Source: Protula sp. h YS-2021 (lineage: Eukaryota; Annelida; Polychaeta; Sabellida; Serpulidae). From it: a stretch of DNA of 64,000 bases. The position numbers were made by a program, and so were the translations under genes. This document shows positions 48,571 through 58,680 of the stretch, one piece after another; position 1 is the stretch's first letter; every line of letters starts with the position of its first letter. Location of the stretch: assembly GCA_949752745.1 (NCBI GenBank), contig OX457033.1, positions 17,875,407 through 17,939,406 of the forward strand, written 5' to 3'. The notes under the pieces are model-generated. The model saw nothing but the letters and a program-made list of their open reading frames with translations. It was not told the DNA's origin and made no database searches.

Positions 48571-50534
48571 TCTCTGTCTCTCTCTCCCTCTGTCCTGCTC
48601 CTCTCTCTTTCGCGATCTCCCTTTCACTCTTTCTCTCTGTTTCTCTCTGTCATCTCTCTCTCTTTCTGTTTCTTCTCTTTCTCTCTATCTCTCTTTTACT
48701 CTCTCCCTCGCTCAATCTCAGTGTCTTGTTTTATTTTCTACATTATGAAGTCGCCTAAATTCTTCGTGCATTTCAACTGTTTGTACCATAAACATCCCTT
48801 TTTAGAGGGTGGGATGGGTAGGTGATTTTACCCACAGTCTAAAGAGAGGCTTGTTTTTAATGCATTCTAAATTTAACTGTGATTAAACTACATATTTGCA
48901 AGAACATGTTGCAACGAGTTTCTAGAGTTCTATAACAGACCCAGGACCTATATTTTGACCTACAGTCTACCCCCCTCCCTCACGCCCCACTCCTTCCCCC
49001 CAACATGCACCAGTTAACCATTAACCATTAACGCTTTTTATTACATGCGTTTTTTGTTGTAACTTCAGTTTGCATAACTCAGCAAGAATTCGGTTTGCAT
49101 TTCGCAATACAATCAACTAAATCGAATATTGCACGATATTTTTCAAGATTTTTTTCTTGAGGGGCTGTTTTTAAACAGTAATACTCACTTTCTCTTAAAA
49201 TAAATCTATAAAGAATACTTACTTGTATCAGTTTGAAAACGCTATGTCATTAAGATCATCGGCCCACTAATATTAGCAGCCAAAGGGAGTAATTGGCTGT
49301 GAATAATAAGCAATGCGTAAGCAATCCTTTATGTAACTGGTGTTGTTGGGTTTATACCTTACAGAGTATTGTTTGGTTTTGATTGGCAGTTAATTGTAAT
49401 ATTTGTTTGATTGGCAGTCGTGACCGTGTCTCCGCCTACGTCATCAAGAGGTGTGTACTGCCGAACGACATCTGTAATAGGCCCGGATCACGGTAAGCAG
49501 CTTCCCACCCCCAACCCCTACCCCCCCCCCTCCCCCAACACACCAACATTCTCTAAAAAATTTTCAAATAAGAAGTTTATTCTCGGAGAATCTATAGACA
49601 GCGATTTTAGTTGCCTTGTTTTAATTTCCCCATTTTCGATTTTGTATTTCTGATCAGTCTTTGAGCATTTTAAAGTTATTGATGCTTTTATTGACCATGA
49701 TGAAATTTAGCCTGGTAAAAAAGAAAAACTAGAAAGAATATATAGGAGATCCTGCCTTACCTGAATTTAAACTTTGTCAAGCCCGTGAAGAGCTAATCTG
49801 GTGTTGTGAAGGATTCTTTAGCCGTTTACTGATTTGAAAATCGAAGTTACGTAATAAGTGTAAATAGATAACTGTGTCAGAAATATCTTCCATCCATTTC
49901 CCCCTTTCCATTTCTTCATTGGGGTGTTTTGGAAAATACCGGGGATTCTGTGAGTTATTAGTATCATTGTTATTATTTTTAATGTAAAAATTGGGCAGGA
50001 AATGTATATTTTTAGACATTTAGTCCGGTTGGTAAAACGAAATTTGAAGAAAAAATATTATTTGTGTTTTCTGCACTTTACTCATGAAGTCTAAATTCGT
50101 CCCATACTTTCCTAAAATAACACAGAAAGAAGAAACGAAACTAAGTCTGGTATATGTAACATAAAGGTCTACAATCTATTCTTGGCCCTTTTTAGTGTAC
50201 TGGAAAAGACATCATAAAGCAAAACAAAAAAAAAAAAAACAACTTGGTAAAATAACCCCACTAAAACGGGGACTTTTTACGGGCGTAGGACCTATATCAC
50301 GGCGCTAAGAATGGGATGAAAACTTATCTCTACTTCCTTCTGTGGCCTACAAACTTTAGATTTATTGCTACCACAGTCGAACGTTTATTGTGTGTTTTCC
50401 TCTCAAAGAACTAATTGTCTGCTATTTTAAAACATTTTCAACTAAATTTTAAAGAAAAAAAGTAGTGTATTGATTTATTGATCACGATGAACAAGGACAT
50501 TTCATTATATGTTGCAGACATCCCGTGGCCGTAA
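46804..50534 (+). CDS. Gene C: 35-aa small protein, 3 exons, paralogue of gene D
   Basis: I do not recognise the family. Exons are 46804-46819, 49418-49492 and 50518-50534 (108 nt with stop). The start has an in-frame TAA six bases upstream. Exon 1 encodes MLDQD, exon 2 VVTVSPPTSSRGVYCRTTSV then IGPDH, exon 3 DIPWP and TAA. Both introns are phase 1. The last 11 residues are VIGPDHDIPWP, as in gene D. The sequence across the exon 2 donor (GATCACG|GTAAGC) and exon 3 acceptor (TATGTTGCAG|ACATCCC) is identical in the two genes. There is no signal peptide or membrane segment, so it is probably cytosolic or nuclear, with one Cys and several Ser/Thr. It has a TATA promoter and its own AATAAA. It is accepted on the paralogue evidence; a single gene this small would not be. 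Confidence 0.72.
46820..49417. other. Gene C intron 1
   Basis: A 2.6-kb AT-rich intron. It holds short GGTTATGC tandem motifs (47096-47130), a poly-A run (47602-47617) and a TC microsatellite (listed separately). I see no other exon. Confidence 0.5.
48463..48720. repeat. TC-rich imperfect microsatellite in gene C intron 1
   Basis: A long TCTCTC run with CCCTC and TGTC interruptions, decaying to TTTC-rich sequence. Confidence 0.93.
49418..49492 (+). CDS. Gene C exon 2, central exon
   Basis: The acceptor TTTGATTGGCAG and donor GTAAGC bound 75 nt encoding VVTVSPPTSSRGVYCRTTSV and IGPDH. It is phase 1 at both ends, like gene D exon 2, but 33 nt shorter. The 3' half is the conserved part. Confidence 0.75.
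50518..50534 (+). CDS. Gene C exon 3, final 17 coding bases
   Basis: ACATCCCGTGGCCGTAA completes the split Asp codon and encodes IPWP then stop. It differs from gene D exon 3 by two silent changes (CCG/CCA for Pro, TAA/TGA for stop). Confidence 0.75.
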
Positions 50535-50823
50535 TTGGAGGAGAGCATGACTGAAGACACACGTGAGATCCAAGTTCATGTCCGGTTTAACCCGGATGAT
50601 TTGTCACGTGACTTTTGTGCCTCTGTGTAGCCTCTTTCTGAGCGGCGCCACAAGGACAAACATACTGTAGCGACAGTAGTGCCTTCAAACGGCGCTTTAT
50701 AATGTGAATAATGTGTACAAAGATTTGACAGTAAATAAGTTCAAAATGTTACTGCTTTATTGGCTGCGGGCATTTTCAATGATTAATGGTAGCAGCAACT
50801 CTCCTTCCTTCCCAACCGCCAAA

Positions 50824-50829
50824 AATAAA
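50824..50829 (+). terminator. Probable gene C polyadenylation signal
   Basis: AATAAA is the first of several overlapping copies (AATAAATAAATAAATAAA), about 290 bases after the gene C stop. Confidence 0.5.
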
Positions 50830-50839
50830 TAAATAAATA

Positions 50840-51050
50840 AAAGAAGTACAGAATGATTCCACTGATGACTGTAAACGCCATTTAGAACTTAAAGGCTATC
50901 TTTCTGTATGTACCGCCAAAATACATTGACTTCATTGATATTATTATTATTTCGAGTTTTCCACTTAAAAAGTATGAACCCGGTGAATCGTTGAGAACAT
51001 ACCGAGGACTTTTGTCTTCGGACTTCTGAATGGCGTCAGATTGTGTATCG

Positions 51051-51097
<47 letters not shown>

Positions 51098-51506
51098 TGT
51101 GTGTGTGTCTGTGTGCGCGCGCGTGTGTGTGTGCATAAAAAAGGCGACAGCCACTCAACTGTTCCATCAGATCATAGAAGCTTGAGTTGAAGTTTTTCCA
51201 CAACAGCTATGCCAAACAATATCGTTTCACAGCAAATGTGGCAGCTTTAATAAATAGTGCTGCATTTAAATTGTCCAACTTAGTGACGCAACAACTATCA
51301 TTATGCAGGTTGAGTATAATTGTGGCAAAATTGTATTCCTGTTATTCGCCAATGTGTAAACTACATAAAAAGTCGAATCCTGGCAAGTTAAAAATACACT
51401 CATTTTATGTAATTCACTTCCCATAGTCCCATGAACAAATAAGAATCGAATTATTTTTGTTTAAGGCGAAATAAGGTACTTTCAACAAAAAGAGTCTATT
51501 TCGGAA

Positions 51507-51561
<55 letters not shown>

Positions 51562-53580
51562 GTCTCAACTCTTATGCAGCGCTAATTCATAGTAAATGCG
51601 CTATAGCGCTTCACATAAAGTAAGAATAGACCCACGAGGTCCAGTCGAACTGAAATATATAGGTAATTAAAGAAGTTGATTTATCTTTACTCTAGGTTAG
51701 TCTTTTCTGGAAAAGACTAACTTCAGCTATGGTGCCTTGTTTCGCAAATAACAAGAAATATGTAAATTCTTATATGCTTGATACATTGTTATTTTAAGTA
51801 ATAGGGTGGTAATTATTGCACAACGCTATGAGTAAATTGTGTAAATCGCGAGTCCAATAACTGCTAAAATCAACATAATTGTGTAAGATATAGCTTCGTT
51901 TTTAAGCTTATTTTATCTTATTATCATAAAATGAAACTTCCCAGATTCGACCAATCAGCTCGGAAATTTGTAATATATTGATGTTTCTTTCGTCCGTAAA
52001 AATATAAAAATAAAATTGTCACAAATATTCCCTCCACATAACCCCTCCAAATGAACCCTTCACCACTCCATATAACCCTCCATATAGACCGCTCCATATA
52101 ACCCCTCCAAATAAACCCCCCATATAACCCCTCCAAATAAATATTCTATATAACTCCTCCACATAACCCCTCCACATAACCCCTCCATGTCTGGATATAT
52201 TTCATGCCCCATAAACAGTTTCGAATTTGAGAAGTTTCAAGGTACTGATTCTATTACCAATATTTGGTATAAGGAGCTTGCAAAATCTTGCTTAGTCTTC
52301 TTTATGTGATGTTCAATTTTGTTTCTTGCCATATTTTAAAAATTTGTAAATTGGCACGAAATTTTCCAGGTCTGAAGCACACTTTAGTTTAATAATGTGT
52401 GAGTATTCTTTTAAGTGAAAATGTTCCTTTTTAATTAAAACATATGCACAAAAAAGAACTTTTTGTTTGATCTCAATTTGTTTCAGGGGCAGCGGTTAAG
52501 GGGGGGGGGGGGGGTCAAGTAAAAAACTATGTGTTTTGCATTCCTTTCTTTGGGGTTTGGGGGGGGGGGCTGAGAACATTGAAGGGCTCTGGTTTTCTCT
52601 TAAATATTTATTGACAGTTTTAGTGTGGGAGTTTCGGGTGGGCGGATTGATCATTTCAATACTTATCAGTGCGTAAAAAAAAGAAGAAGCATGTTTTCTT
52701 CATTGAGTGAATGGAAATGGCTACCGGTCTAAATGCATTGTCAAATAAACGTATTTTTCCAACAGGAATGGCTTTGGGAATAAATGAACGCCATATGTGA
52801 AGTGTGTCATCTTAGGCTTGAGCAGTTCACTGGCATTTGTAAATAAAGAGAAAAGGTGAAACAGTGGGCGTATAAGCTGCACGGTAAATAGCATTTCCGG
52901 AATCCCGTAAAACGTCACTGGCCGCACTATTGGCAAAAAAAAATTGCGCCATGCAACGGGCGGCTCAAAAGTTGGGAGTCGAAAGGGAGGGGTGGGGGGA
53001 GGGGGTTGGAGAGATTGTACTCGCAAGTCACACTAGTTGTCGCTATAACGCCGTCTTTCACGACACAATCGACCACAATCAGAAGCCGATAAGCTAAATT
53101 TGTCAGAGTGGATGAGTATGTAGGTCGCCTTCGTGTCGTTTTCTGTTTGAGGATGGTGCCATGGTAACCCTCTTCCTGGATTCGCTATGACCTTGAGACT
53201 GTTACATAAACATGCTTAACAAAAGCAATAATGAATGTACAGCTGTAGGCCAGGTCACTATTGTTTGTTTACAACTAAAAAGCAAATGAGGATTACTATG
53301 GAGTTTACTACTGTCTGGCATAACACCAATCCCACGGATTATGTAAATCATTGTATATATCAAGTGCACTGGGTCTTAGCAATACATTTTGCTGCTCAAA
53401 ACATGACGCAGTCTAAAAATAGCACAGAAAAATATTGTTAAGAGTTTTCTTTTTGTTCTACGGATTATTTTGAAATAAGTTGCTATGAGAACAGAGTCGA
53501 TATCTAAAAATAATTCTGTCCCCTTCGGAAAGTGCATAGTCAGATATATGCCTCTGTTTCTCTTTCTATATATGTTTACC
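50840..53580. other. Intergenic sequence between genes C and D, left part
   Basis: It contains a GT microsatellite (51047-51132), an ATT microsatellite (51507-51561) and a CCCCTCCATATAA minisatellite (52028-52187). Poly-G runs lie at 52500-52514 and 52560-52570. No gene recognised. Confidence 0.5.
52028..52187. repeat. About 17-bp minisatellite, CCCCTCCATATAA type
   Basis: About nine imperfect units of AACCCCTCCAYATA with small length changes. Confidence 0.85.
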
Positions 53581-53582
53581 TC

Positions 53583-53609
53583 TGCTTCTCTCTCTTTCTC
53601 TCTTTCTCT

Positions 53610-53679
<70 letters not shown>

Positions 53680-53702
53680 GTCTCTCTCTCTCTGTCTATC
53701 TG

Positions 53703-53733
<31 letters not shown>

Positions 53734-53768
53734 GTCTCTCTCTGTCTGTCTCTCTGTCTCTCTCTCTG

Positions 53769-53828
<60 letters not shown>
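53583..53828. repeat. TC microsatellite
   Basis: About 245 bp of TCTCTC with TGTC and TTTC interruptions. Confidence 0.95.
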
Positions 53829-53831
<3 letters not shown>

Positions 53832-55094
53832 ATAGTTTTGTTGTATATTTTTTGTTGAAAAAATCAGGAAATAAAAATAAACTAATTTATAAATGAAATT
53901 TTATTTTATTCTCACGTTTACTTTCCATGGTTTAACATTCGTCAAAAATAAAGAAAGAAATCGTAAAAAAGGCATTATGCAGTCCACACAAATTTATAAA
54001 TATAACATTTTACACACATAATAAACATACAAGTGAAGCTCACGAAGAGAATTGTATAAAAAAACAAATACAAATAAATATTTATAATTTATATATAAAT
54101 AATCTATAACATGCTATAAGCGCATATCAGCATTGATAATCTAAGCCTCATCAGATATCCTTTATCACAGCACAGATACAGTAAAACCACATGTATCGGA
54201 AACCGATATTTAGTTTTTTTAAAATGTCTCAAAATTTGTCTGTTTCAACTGACAGAATGGGTTGTGATTTGCTTACAAACAGTATCGGGTTCGGATACGA
54301 GAGGTTTTTCCTTCATATGCCACAATACAACTAAAGATAAAACTTGTAAAATAAAGTATTTAAAAAAATATAAATAAAACAATGATTAAAATTGACCTTC
54401 TCAAAGACAAACAGATTTTATGAGAACGGTGTAGACGTGAAATATAATAAATAATGCTTAAATACTCGCAAAAAATGAATTAAGTCAATTTAATATACAG
54501 TCTTCTCAAATTAATTCTCAAAAACAAATTTAATCGTTTACTCAGGCAACTATGTAGGAAAAAATGTTATATGAACATTATAACCTTTCAAGGAAAAGAA
54601 AACTTGACTAGATCACTTCTCTTACGCCGCAGTTTTACAAAAACAAACAAAAAACCGTGAAGAGTTCCAAACTATATATTGCGCATGCGCACTGCTCATT
54701 TTCTGGTGTTATACGTGTTTTATGTGTGAAATTACCCTGAGTTCAAATTCAAGTTCGATTGTGATTTCTTCATTTCTGAGACGGCCTTGATCTTGTCACC
54801 CGTCTTCGACTTGTGATATTATTTATAGTCTTACAAACTGCTTGGCAATAGAAAAAAGGCATTTTGGCAAGCAAACAGGCAGAGAACTGGACTACACACA
54901 TCGTAGAGGTACAGGCCCCCGGCCACTCATGTCCACCTCGTCAAGATTTAGGCACTTGACTACGACCACATCGGCATGGAAACGGCGTTGTTTCCATAAC
55001 TACACACTCCTGCCTCCCCCTCCTGGAGATGTCATAAGCAACTACAAAGCTTGTGCGATGTGACTAGCGCGAAACACTTCCATTTTGTTTCCAT
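53829..55094. other. AT-rich sequence downstream of gene D
   Basis: It probably contains the gene D 3' UTR on the minus strand. Minus-strand AATAAA motifs occur near 53898-53910, which would give a 3' UTR of about 1.2 kb, but the site cannot be fixed. No other gene. Confidence 0.4.
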
Positions 55095-56073
55095 TCACGG
55101 CCATGGGATGTCTGCAACATAAGAAAAATACATAACATAAGTGTCCGACTGTCCAATGTTCTTACCAAAATGTACAATTATCCCAAAATCTAATGCATCA
55201 ACGCAATATCTTTTTGTGTAAAAGTTTTATAAGAACTGGCAACACTAAGAAGAGTCGTGATCGTACTATCAAATACGGCCAATAAAACTTTGGTCCTTAA
55301 AAATTACGAAGGGCAACATTTGAATGGCAAAATAATAAAAAAAAAAAAATGCACGAGGGTTATCCCTTTCATGTGATCATTACCAAGTGGATAATTTTAG
55401 CCCATTACGTGGTAGCTGGTTGGAGGCTGTTCCCCAGTACATAACATTGGATGTGATCCAATACGCACTTATTTTCGCCAATGTTTATAAACACAGAACA
55501 GCCAGTGGCGCCATTTTTTTTTCATGACACCCAAAAACAGTGTCTTAACATTTGTATGCTGTGTCTCTCCTTCATTACACTTTCAAGTACAAGTTTCAGT
55601 TGAAATTTTTGTGCCATGCCTGCTTAAACGTGTCAGGCCTTAAACAATGTACGTGTAAGCGAAAAAGGGGGGACGTTTACGAAGTGAGCTGTCGAAGCTT
55701 ACCGTGATCTGGGCCGATGACGATTTCGGGATCACCGTAATCCATGCGCGACACTGGCTGGATCAGCTGCTTCGTTAGGGATGTTGTCATACCCTGTGAA
55801 GGTGCGGCTTCTGCAATCATAACCAAATAAAATATACTTTTATTTCTCAATGAATAACTTGATTAAAATAGCAAGAATTATTTTAATTTTCTTCTCATCA
55901 ATTAAAAGTCTTTTCATCATGTTTATATGAAAATAAATTTCACAGTTAGGCTGTTTTAAATTTCAGTTCATTTAAATTTGAGAGTTTCCAAAATTCTTCA
56001 CCAATTAACTTCAAAACGATAGTGAAAAGATCACGAACATACCTGCTGTAAAGCTAGCGAATTCTGCAGCCAT
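55095..56073 (-). CDS. Gene D: 51-aa small protein, 3 exons, paralogue of gene C
   Basis: I do not recognise the family. Exons, read from the high end: 56043-56073, 55703-55810, 55095-55111 (156 nt with stop). The start ATG (context AAAATGG) has an in-frame TAG nine bases upstream. Exon 1 encodes MAAEFASFTA, exon 2 AAPSQGMTTSLTKQLIQPVS then RMDYGDPEIVIGPDH, exon 3 DIPWP and TGA. Donors are GTATGT and GTAAGC, with TTGCAG acceptors. The C-terminal VIGPDHDIPWP and the phase-1 introns match gene C; the N-terminal halves do not align. No signal peptide, membrane segment or Cys. The TATA promoter suggests strong or inducible expression. Genes C and D are convergent, with stops 4.6 kb apart. What it does is unknown. 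Confidence 0.75.
55703..55810 (-). CDS. Gene D exon 2, central exon
   Basis: 108 nt, phase 1 at both ends. The last 30 bases encode IVIGPDH before the donor GATCACG|GTAAGC, the part shared with gene C exon 2. Confidence 0.78.
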
Positions 56074-56220
56074 TTTCTTCTATGTTCTTCTTAAAATGTC
56101 TTGAAAAAAAAAAAACAATGAAGTTTCTTTCAGCTGTTTAGTCTTTGTGATGCTGTATCGGTTGCGTGATTTTGACTTGTGACTTGTCGTCGAATGTGAA
56201 GAGACATTCTGAATATCCGT

Positions 56221-56229
56221 CTTTATATA
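56221..56229 (-). promoter_or_regulatory. TATA box of gene D
   Basis: TATATAAAG on the minus strand, about 150 bases before the start codon. Confidence 0.65.
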
Positions 56230-56249
56230 GTTAGTTCCACGCGGATTTC

Positions 56250-56259
56250 CAAACCGGCA
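56250..56259 (-). promoter_or_regulatory. Shared promoter box TGCCGGTTTG of gene D
   Basis: Identical over 10 bases to the box upstream of gene C, and also followed by AAATC after a two-base difference. A GC-box (GGGGCGGGGC, 56290-56299 minus) lies about 30 bases further upstream. Confidence 0.55.
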
Positions 56260-56299
56260 ATTGCAAAAGGCTGCCAAAATTGTGCTGATAGCCCCGCCC

Positions 56300-57469
56300 C
56301 TTTATTACAACTAGTGTTTAAGAACCGCCTTCCGGCATGGCCTGTTATTATTAAATAAAGTGGTGGTTTTTACATAAGGGTCGTTCCATGACTTCCTGCA
56401 ACGCTCTCAACACAAGGTTACTGCGTACACTTTATGAGTGTGCGAGACAGGTTTTTAATCCTTTTTAAAAACATATTCTTTCTCTCTTTAAAAACAATGC
56501 ATATTTGTTTTTGGTGGATTGCTCAAGTTTTGTTGGTGTTTTCAGTTATATTTGATGTCAGATTGAAAGTGGTTGGCTCAGCATGGAGTCCTTAGTTTTC
56601 ACAACAACCAAAATAGGCTGCATTATATTTTCCAAACTGACCAAAAAACATGATAATATGCTTTTTTTTTGCAAATCACATATGAACTATGATCTTATCT
56701 GCTAAATCACAGAAAAGATCATATTCATGTCAAGATATTGCTGATAAAATTTCAGCAGAACCTTTCATCATTCCCCTCACGCGCATAAATTTCAAAGCGA
56801 CTTTAGTGGAAGGGGGAGGGAGAGGAGGGAGGAGGGGGAGTCGCAAATGGAAGAAGATGCCAAAATATCTTTAAAGACGTGGAAAAACCCAGGGTGATAG
56901 CTTATTTTAGTTTATATTACAAAACAATTAAGGCATCGTATGCAAGAGATATTTACTTTTATTACTGGGAAAGAATGCGCTTTATTTTTGCTGGAACAGC
57001 CCTAGTACTACAACGCTCAAGGGCAGTTTATGAAAGCACATCCGCCATCAGCTATACATTCCCTTCAATAGTCCTTTGGCATGCGTGTATGATTTATGCA
57101 AATTTTGGAACTGGTAGTCTAAAAATAGCTTTTTGTCATACTATGCATGGCTGGTAACGGGCGGTCTTTGGCAGCCTCCATTACCCTCGCTAATTACGAC
57201 CGTATGTAAATCGTGTCTTCTTTAAACCTAAACCTTATTTAAAACTTTAATGGCAAAATTTATTCTCGCCTAAAATAGCTTCCCTAGCATATCCTATACG
57301 TTAATAACTCACCTGAAAGCTGGACGCAGCAAGTTACATACTGAATTACACTTTATCTGTGTGTAAGGGCCGATAGTACTTGACTCAGGTACATGACTCA
57401 GGGGAAAGAAGACTGGGCTTGGGGCAAAATTAGAAACTTAGAAAGATGCTGTTATTGCACAGGTTCTTA

Positions 57470-57470
<1 letters not shown>
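56300..57470. other. Intergenic sequence upstream of gene D
   Basis: AT-rich with a GGGAGGAGGG patch (56812-56840). No gene supported. Confidence 0.4.
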
Positions 57471-57473
<3 letters not shown>

Positions 57474-57563
<90 letters not shown>

Positions 57564-57574
57564 AGAAGAGAGAG
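57474..57574. repeat. AG microsatellite
   Basis: About 100 bp of AGAGAG with two or three interruptions. Confidence 0.96.
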
Positions 57575-58084
57575 TGAGTGGGGGCAGGGAAAATAAGGGG
57601 GAAATTAAGCGTGTGTTTTTGTTTAAACTTAATTATTTTTTGTTTTCGTATTTAATTTTCGTGAAGGAGTCCTAAACCCTTTGTTTTCTTTCAGCTATTT
57701 TGCAGTTTATTCCCACATGTAAAAAACTGTTTATATATATTTGGTTTTGTTTTAAAATTAGTGTTGGTCTTCAAACATAAAAGGATGGACACTCAGATAA
57801 ACCATTTTTTCTCTGCAAAATGTTCAGTGCGTGCTGGTGTACTTGACAATATTGATAACAAATCAACAGCGCGCCATCTTATTAATGTAAACATATTCCT
57901 ATCAGCTGTTATCTGTTGGTTATCTTGCACGACGTAAGATCAGATTAGACTGTAGTATCACTCTAAGGTGAGAAGGTGTTTTTGAACAGAAAGCGGTTTG
58001 CGATTTTATCACAAGGGTGTGGTGACTGGGACATACCTTATGCAAAACAAAATGCGAAGTGCGTAGTTTAATAATAATAATTAT

Positions 58085-58086
58085 AA

Positions 58087-58128
<42 letters not shown>

Positions 58129-58180
58129 CAACAGCAGAAGAAGTAGCAGTAGTAACAGTAGTAGTAGTGGTAGTAGTAAC
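58085..58180. repeat. TAG trinucleotide microsatellite
   Basis: About 15 perfect TAG units, then a degraded CAGAAG/TAGTAG tail. Confidence 0.95.
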
Positions 58181-58587
58181 CATTCTGAATCTGCAAAGCA
58201 CTATGACAGATAACAGAGAACTAGACCTTAGAATAACGCTGATTTCAGAAAGCGAATATGTGGCGCCACCTCTCGGTCAAGGACAGGTTACCAGTCCAGA
58301 CCATGATTCGAGCCGAATAGAAAAAAAAGTAGGTCATTACTAACTAGCTGGTGGAGTAGTCAAGCGGATTTATTTGACGGTAAACTACCCACTGTATAGT
58401 ACTATATCTGTTGTTAGTAAACAACATAATCTTGGCACAGACCGAAAAATGGCTTCGGGGCACGACCCACCCTCCCTGGAATTTATTTATTATTTATTTA
58501 TAACCTTTTTCTGTGCTGTTTATTGCCTCATGTCAATGGTAACGAAGTATAATGTTGTAAAACAGACACCCGTTCTTTTTTCGTTTT

Positions 58588-58680
58588 TTCTTTTTTTTGG
58601 GGGGGGGGGGGAAGGGGGGGTTTATTTTATTTTATTTTTTAATTTTTTGTTTGGTTTGGTTTTTTTATTGGGGGGGGGGT
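58588..58680. repeat. Poly-G and poly-T runs
   Basis: Two poly-G tracts (58600-58619 and 58670-58679) separated by T-rich sequence. Confidence 0.9.

Noticed and set aside
48418..48825. Leu/Ser-rich frames over TC repeats (also 53485-53858, 22071-22299 and 24768-25290)
   Set aside because: Translations of TC/AG microsatellites. At 24787-25290 the only real coding part is gene B exon 8.
58202..58343. 46-codon frame containing SPDHDSS, at first sight like the GPDHD tail of genes C and D
   Set aside because: Only four residues match, the following IPWP is absent, and no split codon or splice site occurs at the position conserved in C and D. Chance is the simpler reading.
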